From Bacillota bacterium (lineage in GTDB: Bacteria; Bacillota; Dehalobacteriia; UBA4068; UBA4997), in the NCBI GenBank assembly GCA_017398165.1, contig JAFQHB010000158.1, positions 1 through 9,758 of the forward strand: a stretch of 9,758 nt of DNA, written 5' to 3'. The notes beneath the pieces were generated by a model that was given only the letters and a program-made list of their open reading frames with translations, ran no database searches and was not told the origin of the DNA. Of the stretch, positions 1 through 7,312 are shown piece by piece; the first letter of the stretch is position 1, and every line of letters begins with the position of its first letter. The translations under genes were made by a program, and so were the position numbers.

Positions 1-77
1 CACAGCGATTCCCCCCTGCGGGGTTGCGCCTTTGCATCGTGTGTGCGGGCAGAGGTGGTGGGGGCTGCGGGCAAAGT

Positions 78-103
78 AAAAAGCCTCCCCGGAGGGAGGC
101 TTT
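78..103 (-). terminator. Rho-independent terminator of the transketolase/membrane protein operon
   Basis: A perfect 10-bp stem (80-89 with 94-103, AAAGCCTCCC / GGGAGGCTTT) closes on a 4-base loop. In the minus-strand direction it is followed by five T residues (78-82). It starts 10 bases past the stop codon of the membrane protein gene, so it ends the tktN-tktC-membrane protein transcript. The remaining bases 1-77 are G-rich and I see no gene in them. Confidence 0.88.
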
Positions 104-113
104 CGGAAAGCAG

Positions 114-650
114 TTAATAAAACCATCGTGTCGGCAGCAGGAACGTCCAGGGGGCGGTGATGATCGCCATTGCCAGTGCCGTCAGGCGGCGGGTGCGATC
201 ATCGATATCTGCGCCGAGCAGGGCTTTGCGGCTGTTGAATCGGTATATCAGCACGCCGGTAAGTATCACGCAGAGCAGAGCAAAGAGTGCTGCCGGCGTA
301 TAATCAAAAGGTGAGGTGTACATCAGCGCGGAGTGAAAGTCATAGTTCGATGCTGCCCCGCCAGCGACGGACATCAGTATTGCGCCCAGCAGGTCGGCGA
401 AGAATCCGTACAGCCAGACCTTTATTATCACCTTTTTGGTCTGCTGCCAGGCGTCGGTGATATGCTGCAGCCGCAGCGAGAGCCAGACGACCAGCGTATC
501 GATGGCAAAATTGCCGATCAGTGCGATCAAAAATACCAGCAGGAAAGGCGGAACCAGTGCCGAGATCGGCAGTATCAGCGGCGACAGCAGCAGCCAGATC
601 GGGAAGATCAGGTTGTAAAGCCGGGTGCGGCGCTTGTTGTCGGGCTTCAT
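114..650 (-). CDS. Small integral membrane protein of unknown function
   Basis: I do not recognise this 178-residue protein. It has a short basic N-terminus (KPDNKRRTR) followed by about five hydrophobic segments near residues 12-31, 33-56, 76-100, 115-138 and 153-172, so it is very probably an integral inner-membrane protein. No catalytic motif is visible. An ATG three codons upstream (659) is in frame, but the ribosome site AAGGAGG (661-667) ends only one base before that ATG, which is too close. It lies 10 bases before the ATG at 650, so I chose 650. The gene starts 27 bases after the transketolase C-subunit stop and is followed by a terminator, so it is the last gene of that operon. Basic residues before the first helix suggest the N-terminus is cytoplasmic. 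A link to sugar metabolism rests only on position. The reading frame is well supported; the function is not. Confidence 0.78.
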   Translation of the reverse strand: MKPDNKRRTRLYNLIFPIWLLLSPLILPISALVPPFLLVFLIALIGNFAIDTLVVWLSLRLQHITDAWQQTKKVIIKVWLYGFFADLLGAILMSVAGGAASNYDFHSALMYTSPFDYTPAALFALLCVILTGVLIYRFNSRKALLGADIDDRTRRLTALAMAIITAPWTFLLPTRWFY

Positions 651-677
651 ATCGGGCATACCTCCTTGTTGCGGGGG

Positions 678-1613
678 TTACTTGCGGGCGATGGCTGCCT
701 TGACCTTGGCGGCGATGACTTCGGGGGTCAGGCCGTATTCTACCATCAGTTCGGCGGGTTTGCCGGACTGGCCGAAGCGATCGGCAACGCCGACACGCTG
801 CATCGGTACCGGGCAGTTCTCGGCCAGTACCTCGGCTACGGCGCTGCCCAGACCGCCGATTATGTTATGTTCCTCGGCGGTAACGACTGCACCGCACTGT
901 TTGGCCATTTTGATGACCAGTTCCTCGTCAAGGGGCTTGATGGTGGCGATATTTACCACGGCCGCGCTGACACCCTCGTCGGCCAGCAGTCTGGCGGCGG
1001 CCATAGCTTCCTGTACCATCAGGCCGCAGGCAAAGATAACGGCGTCGGTGCCGTCCTGCAGCACGTGGCCTTTGCCGATGGTGAATTGATAATCCTCCGG
1101 CATTACCGACTCGACAGCCAGACGACCCAGGCGCAGGTAGGCGGGCTTGTCATATTCGGCCAGCAGGCGTACTGCCTGTTCGGCCTCCAGCGCATCAGCG
1201 GGGGCGATGACGGTCATACCGGGGATGGCGCGCATCAGGGCGATATCCTCGATAGCCTGATGGGTGGCGCCGTCCTCGCCGACGGTGATACCGGCGTGGG
1301 TAGCGGCGATGGTGACGGGCAGGCCGGGATAAGCCACGGCGTTGCGGATCTGCTCATAGGCGCGGCCGGCGGCGAAGATGGCGAAAGAGCTGCAGAAAAC
1401 GTGCTTGCCGACGGTGGCAAGACCTGCTGCGGTGGTGATCATATTCTGTTCGGCGATGCCCATATTGACGAAACGCTCGGGGCAGACCTTGGCGAAATCG
1501 CAGGTTTTGGTGGATTTGGAAAGGTCGGCATCCAGAACGACCAATTTCTCATCTGTGGCGGCCAGTTCGGCCAGAGTGCGGCCGTAGGCGTCGCGGGTAG
1601 CAATTTTAGTCAT
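678..1613 (-). CDS. Transketolase, C-terminal subunit (pyrimidine-binding and C-terminal domains)
   Basis: This is the second half of a split transketolase (311 residues). With its partner it moves two-carbon units between ketose and aldose phosphates in the cytoplasmic non-oxidative pentose phosphate pathway, using thiamine diphosphate and a divalent metal. The pyrimidine-binding domain covers about residues 1-170. It includes NMGIAEQNM (50-58), whose Glu55 matches the family glutamate that activates the cofactor's aminopyrimidine ring, and GEDGATHQ (112-119), typical of the family. The rest is the transketolase C-terminal domain. The ATG at 1613 has a GAGAGG ribosome site seven bases upstream. 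It begins 18 bases after the stop of the N-terminal subunit, so the two are co-transcribed and probably made in matching amounts. 1-Deoxyxylulose-5-phosphate synthase shares these folds but is a single chain of about 620 residues. The split arrangement is common in Bacillota and archaea. Confidence 0.95.
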   Translation of the reverse strand: MTKIATRDAYGRTLAELAATDEKLVVLDADLSKSTKTCDFAKVCPERFVNMGIAEQNMITTAAGLATVGKHVFCSSFAIFAAGRAYEQIRNAVAYPGLPVTIAATHAGITVGEDGATHQAIEDIALMRAIPGMTVIAPADALEAEQAVRLLAEYDKPAYLRLGRLAVESVMPEDYQFTIGKGHVLQDGTDAVIFACGLMVQEAMAAARLLADEGVSAAVVNIATIKPLDEELVIKMAKQCGAVVTAEEHNIIGGLGSAVAEVLAENCPVPMQRVGVADRFGQSGKPAELMVEYGLTPEVIAAKVKAAIARK

Positions 1614-1631
1614 TGTGTTTCCTCTCTTTCC

Positions 1632-2441
1632 TTAGGCCAGTTCCTGCAGCGCCTGCTCTGCTTCCTCGGGTTTGGGGGCAGAGCCGTGCCAGCCGGCTTG
1701 ATTTTCCATAAAAGATACGCCGCGGCCTTTGATGGTGTTGGCGATGATAGCTGTGGGCTTGTGGGTGCATTCTTTGGCGCGGTCGATCGCGGTGGCGATG
1801 GATTCCAGATTATGACCGTTGATCTGCAGCACGTTGAAGCCGAAAGCGTCCAGTTTCTGATCCAGCGGCGAGGTTGCCATAACGTCGTCCACGTTGCCGT
1901 CGATCTGCAGGTGGTTGTGGTCGATAATGACGGTCAGGTTATTCAGCTTGTAATGGGCGGCAAACATCAATGCCTCCCAAACCTGACCCTCCTGACATTC
2001 GCCGTCACCCAGCAGGGTGTAGACACGGTTGTCTTTGCCGTCGATCTTCAGGCCTTTGGCGATACCGCAGGCAACGCTGACGCCCTGACCAAGCGAGCCG
2101 GTGCTGACGTCAACGCCGGGGCATTTGGTGCTGACGGGATGACCCTGCAGACGGCTGCCGATTTTGCGCAGGCCTGCCAGTTCTTCCTTCGGGAAGAAAC
2201 CGCGCAGTGCCAGTGCGGCATAGAGTGCCGGTGCGGCGTGGCCTTTGGAGAGAACGAAGTAATCACGACCCTCCCAGGTGGGATCCTCGGGGCGGATGTT
2301 CATTTTGTCAAAGTAGAGAACGGTCAAAATATCGGTGGCGGAAAGAGAGCCGCCGGGATGGCCGCTGGCAGCGGCAGTGATCATTTTGATGATCTCGCGC
2401 CGCATTTCTTTTGCGGTGTTTTCGAGTGCGGAAATATTCAC
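1632..2441 (-). CDS. Transketolase, N-terminal subunit (diphosphate-binding domain)
   Basis: This 269-residue protein is the first half of a split transketolase and binds the diphosphate end of thiamine diphosphate. Visible family motifs are SGHPGGSLS (26-34), SKGH (65-68) and the cofactor/metal motif beginning GDGE at 145 and ending NN at 167-168 (GDG-x19-NN). A GWHG segment lies near the C-terminus. The start is GTG at 2441: the encoded N-terminus (NISALENTAKEMRREIIKM) matches the usual beginning of these subunits, and a GGGGA ribosome site lies nine bases upstream. Later in-frame ATGs would remove conserved residues. The C-terminal subunit follows 18 bases downstream in the same operon. 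The region upstream is occupied by an interspersed repeat, and I see no convincing promoter between that repeat and the start. GTG plus a weak ribosome site may mean modest initiation. Confidence 0.95.
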   Translation of the reverse strand: MNISALENTAKEMRREIIKMITAAASGHPGGSLSATDILTVLYFDKMNIRPEDPTWEGRDYFVLSKGHAAPALYAALALRGFFPKEELAGLRKIGSRLQGHPVSTKCPGVDVSTGSLGQGVSVACGIAKGLKIDGKDNRVYTLLGDGECQEGQVWEALMFAAHYKLNNLTVIIDHNHLQIDGNVDDVMATSPLDQKLDAFGFNVLQINGHNLESIATAIDRAKECTHKPTAIIANTIKGRGVSFMENQAGWHGSAPKPEEAEQALQELA

Positions 2442-2511
2442 TTTTCTGATTCCCCAAACTTTTTTGATTTTTGTGCGTTTTGATGTGTTCCTGAATATAC
2501 GCCAGGTTCAC

Positions 2512-2648
2512 AAGGCTCCCCTGTGTAAGGCGACCGCAGGGGGAGTGCATAGCTGAGCTGGCAGCGAAGCTGACTGAGGGGTTGATGCTGTACCGGCAAT
2601 CCCTCCGCCCCTTGGGGGCACCTCCCTTTGCACAAGGTAGGCTCTTTT
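2512..2648. repeat. Palindromic interspersed repeat (REP/MITE-like)
   Basis: The outer arms form an imperfect inverted repeat: AAGGCTCCCCTGTGTAAGG (2512-2530) against CCCTTTGCACAAGGTAGGC (2624-2642). Inside are a CAGC-GAA-GCTG hairpin (2562-2572) and an arm pair GAGGGGTTG (2576-2584) / CAATCCCTC (2597-2605). The core CAGCGAAGCTGACTGAGGGG resembles, from memory, a short palindromic repeat found in many copies in gut Firmicutes genomes. It codes for nothing I can see. It lies between the prfB stop and the transketolase start, so transcripts crossing it would fold strongly. No T-run follows on either strand, so it is not a classical terminator. The boundaries are approximate. Confidence 0.7.
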
Positions 2649-2727
2649 ATTCTTCACTTAATGATGGGAACACAGCCCAAAACTTATATATCGGCAAACT
2701 TTTATAACGAGATTTGGTGCGGCAATA

Positions 2728-3825
2728 TCAGCCTTTGAACTCCTTGAGATAGGCGCTCATAAAGGGCAGCAGATCACCGTCCATAACGGCGTCAATGTTG
2801 CCGACCTCATAAGAGGTGCGGTGGTCTTTGATCATACGGTAGGGCTGGAATACGTAGGAGCGTATCTGGTTGCCCCAGCCGATGTCGGTGACTTCGCCGC
2901 GCAGCTCGGCCAGCTCACGCTCGCGCTCTTTGACTTTTTCCTCCAGCAGACGGGCTTTCAGCAGCTTCATAGCGCGGTCTTTATTATTGAACTGCGAGCG
3001 TTCATCCTGACACTGTACCACGATGCCGGTAGGCAGGTGGGTGATGCGTACCGCCGAGTCGGTCTTGTTGACGTGCTGACCGCCGGCGCCGCCGCTGCGG
3101 TAGGTATCGATCTTCAGCTCATCCGGGTTGATGGTGATTTCGTTATCCTCCTGTACCTGCGGCATCACATCGGCCGAAGCAAATGATGTGTGGCGGCGGG
3201 CGGAGGAATCAAACGGGGATATGCGTACCAGACGGTGTACGCCTTTTTCCGAGCGGAAATGGCCGTAGGCGTTGGGGCCTTCGATGCCGAGGGTCACGCT
3301 CTTGATACCGGCTTCTTCGCCGTCCAGATAGTCGATAACTTCGTATTTGAAGCCGTTGCGCTCGCAAAAACGGGTGTACATACGGTAGAGCATACCGGCC
3401 CAATCCTGCGCCTCGGTGCCGCCTGCACCGGCGTGCAGTGTGAGGATGCAGTTGTGGTCATCATACGGGCCGCTGAAGAGTACTGCGATCTCCAGCTTCT
3501 CCAGTGCTTTGTCAAAGGCGGCAAAATCCTTTTCGATATCTTTCTCCAGGCTTTCATCGCCTTCTTCGGTGGCCAGCTCCCACAGGGTGCTGATATCATC
3601 CAGTGCCTCGGTAAGCTGATTGTAGTTGTTGATCTCGGCGCGCAGGGTGTTCAGCTTTTGCAGCAGCGCCTGTGCTGCCTGCTGATCGTCCCAAAAGCCG
3701 GGGGCAGTGGTTTGCTCCTCCAGCCGGGCGGCCTCCTCATCCTTTCAGGTCATATCCAGAGCTTTTTGCAGCTCTGCCAGCCGGGACTTGGCCTTTTCGA
3801 TCTGGCCTTTCCAATCCTCCAGCAT
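2728..3825 (-). CDS. prfB: Peptide chain release factor 2 with an in-frame UGA at codon 27
   Basis: RF2 recognises UAA and UGA at the ribosomal A site and triggers release of the finished peptide. Counting the internal UGA as one residue, the protein has 365 positions, the usual RF2 length. The RF2 stop-codon-reading motif SPF is at 203-205 and the catalytic GGQ at 248-250, within GGAGGQHVNKT. Domain 1 occupies about residues 1-110. The ATG at 3825 has the ribosome site AGAGGTGA about five bases upstream, and the first 26 residues look like a normal RF2 N-terminal helix ending in ALDMT. Then comes TGA (3745-3747), and the RF2 sequence continues in the same frame (KDEEAARLEEQ...). The classical +1 frameshift site (CTT TGA C preceded by AGGGGG) is absent, and a +1 shift here would leave the RF2 frame. 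Unless UGA is decoded, or translation restarts downstream, the product from 3825 would be only 26 residues. The gene lies 175 bases after secA. Confidence 0.9.
3745..3747 (-). other. Internal in-frame UGA in prfB (putative recoding or autoregulatory site)
   Basis: The ATG at 3825, this TGA and the downstream RF2 reading frame all share one frame (offsets 78 and 432 bases, both multiples of three). The codon is number 27, next to the position of the classical RF2 regulatory UGA (codon 26 in E. coli). The base after the stop is A, which as I recall is a leaky context for UGA. Its presence is certain; its decoding is inferred. A C-to-T change or sequence error (CGA to TGA) is the simplest alternative. 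Confidence 0.6.
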
Positions 3826-3887
3826 TCCTGTCACCTCTCGCTTTCACTTTTGATTAAAGTTAATTGTTGGGTAGTTATTTGTATGAC

Positions 3888-3966
3888 AGACGATTTTGTG
3901 CTCCTCGGGATGGTTTGCCGTATCCGACAGGATAGTCCGCCGCCCCGATGCGGAGCAAGATCGTCT
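3888..3966. repeat. Imperfect inverted repeat between secA and prfB (structured RNA or MITE-like element)
   Basis: The outer arms AGACGAT (3888-3894) and ATCGTCT (3960-3966) pair perfectly. Inside them GCTCC pairs with GGAGC and CGGG with CCCG. A central hairpin TATCC-GACA-GGATA sits at about 3921-3934. The whole element could fold into one long interrupted stem in the leader of prfB. It is flanked by a direct repeat TTAAAGTTA (3854-3862 and 3982-3990). No T-run follows, so it is not an ordinary terminator for secA. I do not recognise it as a known riboswitch. Confidence 0.55.
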
Positions 3967-4000
3967 TAAAATTTATTTTTGTTAAAGTTATTCTGCAGGG

Positions 4001-6652
4001 TTATTCTTCGTTTTTGCCGCAGCAGCTTTTATATTTCTTACCGCTGCCGCAGGGGCAGGGATCGTTGCGGCCTACCTTATTGCTGTGGACGGGCATTTGT
4101 TTGGGCTGCGGCGGCTGCTGGGGTGCAGCTTTGGGGGCAATCTGCGGTGCTGTGGGGTGGCTGGCTACCACATTCTGCTGCTCTTTGGGGGCGTCTACCA
4201 CCTCGATACGCTGGATCAGGCGGGAAACACTGAGCTGGATATCTGCCACCATAGCCTCGTACATAATGAAGCCTTCATCACGGTAAGCGACAACGGGGCT
4301 CTGGTGAGCCAGCGCACGGTAGCCGATGCCGAAGCGCAGCTGATCCATAGCGTCGATATGCTCCATCCATTTTTCATCAACGGATTTCAGGATAATCAGG
4401 CGTTCCAGCTCGCGCAGACGTTCGGCGCCCAGCTTGGCGGCGCGGGCATCCAGATGGGCGACAGCCTTTTCATAGAGCATCGGGACGACTTCGTCCTTGC
4501 TGAGTTTGGCAATATCGGCGGGCTGCAGGCCGTGATTGGGCAGCGGCACCTCCAGATCACTCAGCATCGGGGCGAGATCCCACTCCTCGGGGAAGTCGCT
4601 GCCGTTGGTAAAGCGGCCGACGATGTTTTCGATGGTGGATTGCAGCATAAAGAGTACCTGATCGTGCAGATCCTCGCCGGCCATAACGGCCTGACGCTGT
4701 TTGTAGATCAGCGAACGCTGCTGGTTGATGACGTTGTCGTATTCCAGTACGCTCTTGCGGATCTCGAAGTTGCGGGATTCGACGCGCTTCTGGGCACTTT
4801 CAATGGATTTGCTGACCATTTTGGCCTCAATGGGCGAGGAATCATCCATACCCAGCTTATCCAGCATACCCGTCAGCGTATCGCCGCCGAAACGGCGCAT
4901 CAGCTCATCCTCCATAGAGAGGTAGAACTGGCTGCGGCCGACATCGCCCTGACGGCCGGAACGACCGCGCAGCTGATTATCGATGCGGCGGCTTTCGTGG
5001 CGTTCGGTACCGATGATGGCCAGACCGCCTGCTGCCAGCACCTGCTCGCGCTCGGCTGCGGCTTCGCCCTCGTACTGGGCCAGCCAGGCCTGTTCCTCGG
5101 CGCGGGTCCATTTGCGGTCGGGGTTTTTCATCTGGGTCTGCAGCAGGCGGAATTCCGGATTGCCGCCCAGCATAATATCCGTACCACGGCCGGCCATATT
5201 GGTGGCGATGGTAACAGCACCCAGCTTGCCGGCCTGGGCGATGATCTCGGCTTCCTGTTCGTGGTGTTTGGCGTTCAGCACCTGATGCGGGATGCCGCGT
5301 TTCTTCAGCAGAGAGGAAAGCAGCTCGGATTTCTCGATTGATACGGTGCCCACCAGTACCGGCTGGCCTTTTTCGTGCATAGCGGCTATGTCATCAATGA
5401 CGGCGTTGAATTTGCCCTGCTCGGTACGGTAGATGATATCGGGCAGGTCGTTGCGCTGCATCGGCTTGTTGGTGGGGATCTCAATAACATCCATACCGTA
5501 GATAGCCTTGAATTCTTCTTCCTCGGTCTTGGCGGTACCTGTCATACCGGCCAGTTTATCGTACATACGGAAGTAATTCTGCAGGGTGATGCTGGCCAGA
5601 GTCTGGCTTTCGTTTTTGACGATAACGCCTTCTTTGGCCTCGATAGCCTGATGCAGGCCATCACTGTAGCGGCGGCCATCCATCAAACGGCCGGTGAATT
5701 CATCAACGATCACTACCTGACCGTCTTTTACTACATAATCACGGTCACGGAAGAAGATGAAGCGGGCTTTCAGAGCGTTTTGCACGTAATGGTTGATCTC
5801 GGTATTGACATAGGCATAGAGGTTTTCCACGCCCAGCATTTTTTCGGTTTTGGCCAGACCTTCGGGCGTTAGCATAACAGCACGGGTCTTTTCATCAATG
5901 GTAACATCGGTGCCGGGGCGCAGCAGCGAAGCCAGCTTGGCCATCTGGTAATAGCGGTCGGTGGGCTTGGCGGCGCGGCCACTGATGACCAGCGGTGTAC
6001 GTGCCTCATCGATCAGGATGCTGTCCACCTCGTCCACGATGGCAAAGTTGAGCTTGCGCTGTACCAGATTTTCGGAACGCACGGCCATGTTATCACGCAG
6101 ATAATCAAAGCCGAACTCGTTGTTGGTGCCGAAAGTGATATCGCAGAGATACTGTTCTTTCTTGAGCGGCGGCGGTACCGAATGGCCAATCAGGCCGACC
6201 GAAAGCCCCATAAATTTATAGAGCTTGCCCATCCACTGGCTGTCACGCGCGGCCAGATAATCATTGACGGTGACCATATGCACGCCATTACCTGTCAGCG
6301 CGTTGAGATATACCGGGCAGGTAGCCACCAGAGTTTTACCTTCACCGGTTTTCATCTCGGCGATGCGGCCGTCATTCAGCACCATACCGCCGATAAGCTG
6401 CACATCGAAATGGCGCATACCCAGTACGCGGCGGCTGGCCTCGCGGATAGCGGCGAAGGCCTCCGGCATCAGGTCATTGAGATTGGCCCCGGCATCCAGA
6501 CGGCTGCGAAAATCGATAGTCTTGGCAGCCAGCTCTTCATCCGAGAGTGCCTCCATCTGCGGCTCCAGCGCGTTGATGCGGGCGGTCTGCTGCTCATATT
6601 TTTTCAGCTCTTTGGCATTGGTGTCAAAGAGTTTTTTCAGAAAACTTACCAT
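4001..6652 (-). CDS. secA: Preprotein translocase ATPase SecA
   Basis: SecA is the ATP-driven motor that pushes unfolded secretory proteins through the SecYEG channel in the cytoplasmic membrane. The protein has 883 residues, within the family range. Visible parts are the Walker A segment EMKTGEGKT (99-107) in nucleotide-binding domain 1, the Walker B DEVD (207-210) followed by DEART, the helicase-like stretch with GRGTDIML and QLRGRSGRQGD in nucleotide-binding domain 2, and the preprotein cross-linking region between the nucleotide-binding parts. After a Pro/Gln-rich linker comes a C-terminal zinc knuckle CPCGSGKKYKSCC (Cys866, 868, 877, 878), which in the family binds SecB or ribosomes. The fourth ligand is Cys where E. 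coli has His. The ATG at 6652 has GGAGG five bases upstream. The gene is intact and ends in TAA. It is followed by prfB and preceded by the thioesterase gene, all on the same strand. Confidence 0.98.
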   Translation of the reverse strand: MVSFLKKLFDTNAKELKKYEQQTARINALEPQMEALSDEELAAKTIDFRSRLDAGANLNDLMPEAFAAIREASRRVLGMRHFDVQLIGGMVLNDGRIAEMKTGEGKTLVATCPVYLNALTGNGVHMVTVNDYLAARDSQWMGKLYKFMGLSVGLIGHSVPPPLKKEQYLCDITFGTNNEFGFDYLRDNMAVRSENLVQRKLNFAIVDEVDSILIDEARTPLVISGRAAKPTDRYYQMAKLASLLRPGTDVTIDEKTRAVMLTPEGLAKTEKMLGVENLYAYVNTEINHYVQNALKARFIFFRDRDYVVKDGQVVIVDEFTGRLMDGRRYSDGLHQAIEAKEGVIVKNESQTLASITLQNYFRMYDKLAGMTGTAKTEEEEFKAIYGMDVIEIPTNKPMQRNDLPDIIYRTEQGKFNAVIDDIAAMHEKGQPVLVGTVSIEKSELLSSLLKKRGIPHQVLNAKHHEQEAEIIAQAGKLGAVTIATNMAGRGTDIMLGGNPEFRLLQTQMKNPDRKWTRAEEQAWLAQYEGEAAAEREQVLAAGGLAIIGTERHESRRIDNQLRGRSGRQGDVGRSQFYLSMEDELMRRFGGDTLTGMLDKLGMDDSSPIEAKMVSKSIESAQKRVESRNFEIRKSVLEYDNVINQQRSLIYKQRQAVMAGEDLHDQVLFMLQSTIENIVGRFTNGSDFPEEWDLAPMLSDLEVPLPNHGLQPADIAKLSKDEVVPMLYEKAVAHLDARAAKLGAERLRELERLIILKSVDEKWMEHIDAMDQLRFGIGYRALAHQSPVVAYRDEGFIMYEAMVADIQLSVSRLIQRIEVVDAPKEQQNVVASHPTAPQIAPKAAPQQPPQPKQMPVHSNKVGRNDPCPCGSGKKYKSCCGKNEE

Positions 6653-6681
6653 ACACTCCTCCAGAATTTAAGAAAATATAA

Positions 6682-6701
6682 TTGCCGGGATATACCGGCA
6701 A
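6682..6701. other. Short perfect hairpin upstream of secA
   Basis: TTGCCGG (6682-6688) pairs with CCGGCAA (6695-6701) around a 6-base loop. On the minus strand only a mixed A/T stretch follows, with four T at its end. It could be a weak terminator for the thioesterase transcript or part of the secA leader. The sequence alone does not decide. Confidence 0.4.
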
Positions 6702-6790
6702 GGGTGTTCATAAAAAATTCAGTACTTTTGAAAAATTGCAGTATTTTTTTGTGGTGCTGTGCCCGATGCGTATCGCCGTATTGGTGCGGC

Positions 6791-7312
6791 TCAGTAGGGC
6801 AGCTCGATATAATCCGGCATATCGGCGGGATCGTGGCAGAATCGCCAGGTATCCTCGGTCAGCAGGGCGCTGCCGCCCTGGGATATCCTGTCAACGGACA
6901 TCTTCATATAGGTGGCGGCGGCGCTGGCCAGCAGCGTACCGTCGGCGGCGTATATCTCGCCGGTACCTTCGAACATACGGCTGCGGTTGCGGGTGACACG
7001 CCCGACTACCAGCACCGTTTCTTCCAGCGGGACCGGTTTTTTGAATTTGACGTTGATCTCGGTGGTGACGCCCCAGCAGTGCCGGTCCTCGATGCATACG
7101 GCGCGGCCGATGACTTCATCCAGCATAGCGGTGATGATGCCGCCGTGGGTGCGCCCGGGGTAGCTCTGGTGCTCTGGCCTGATGCTGACGAGAGAAGCCA
7201 GCTCGCCGTTTTCCAGCTCCCAGAAATCCATACCCAGACTGTGCCGGTTGGCAAAGCCGCAGACGAGGCAGTTATCGCCGCGTTTTTGGCCGCCGGTTAC
7301 TTTGTATTTCAT
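6791..7312 (-). CDS. Hotdog-fold thioesterase (PaaI-like)
   Basis: This 173-residue protein looks like a hotdog-fold acyl-CoA thioesterase of the PaaI type, which hydrolyses the thioester of acyl- or aryl-CoA in the cytoplasm. The key motif is THGGIITAMLDEVIGRA (55-71): the HGG loop followed by the long central helix carrying Asp65/Glu66, where the family places its catalytic acid. An N-terminal NCLVCGFANRHSLGM segment (14-28) is typical of a subgroup with a CxxCG start. The reading frame is open upstream to an ATG at 7405, but the ATG at 7312 has a GGAGG ribosome site four bases before it, and the extra 31 residues look like translated leader (FLRIFFCGHFRG...), so I chose 7312. The natural substrate cannot be read from the sequence. 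It ends in TGA and lies 138 bases before secA. A promoter is predicted at 7450-7478. Confidence 0.88.
   Translation of the reverse strand: MKYKVTGGQKRGDNCLVCGFANRHSLGMDFWELENGELASLVSIRPEHQSYPGRTHGGIITAMLDEVIGRAVCIEDRHCWGVTTEINVKFKKPVPLEETVLVVGRVTRNRSRMFEGTGEIYAADGTLLASAAATYMKMSVDRISQGGSALLTEDTWRFCHDPADMPDYIELPY

Noticed and set aside
1..77. Possible gene or hairpin at the left edge
   Set aside because: The CCCC-rich/GGGG stretch near 11-24 can form a short stem, but there is no T-run, ribosome site or coding signal to support a feature.
333..2483. Open plus-strand frame of 716 codons
   Set aside because: It lies antisense to both transketolase genes and the membrane protein gene, has the odd composition of a mirror frame, and resembles no protein family.
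3732..3760. Classical +1 programmed frameshift in prfB
   Set aside because: No CTT-TGA-C and no upstream AGGGGG are present. The frame is identical before and after the UGA, and a +1 shift would leave the RF2 frame.
2728..3825. UGA reassigned as a sense codon genome-wide
   Set aside because: UGA ends the thioesterase gene (6791-6793) and prfB (2728-2730) at the expected protein lengths, and the tRNA-Trp here has a CCA anticodon, not UCA.
4085..5341. Open plus-strand frame of 418 codons inside secA
   Set aside because: It is antisense to a clear, full-length secA and has no ribosome site or family features.
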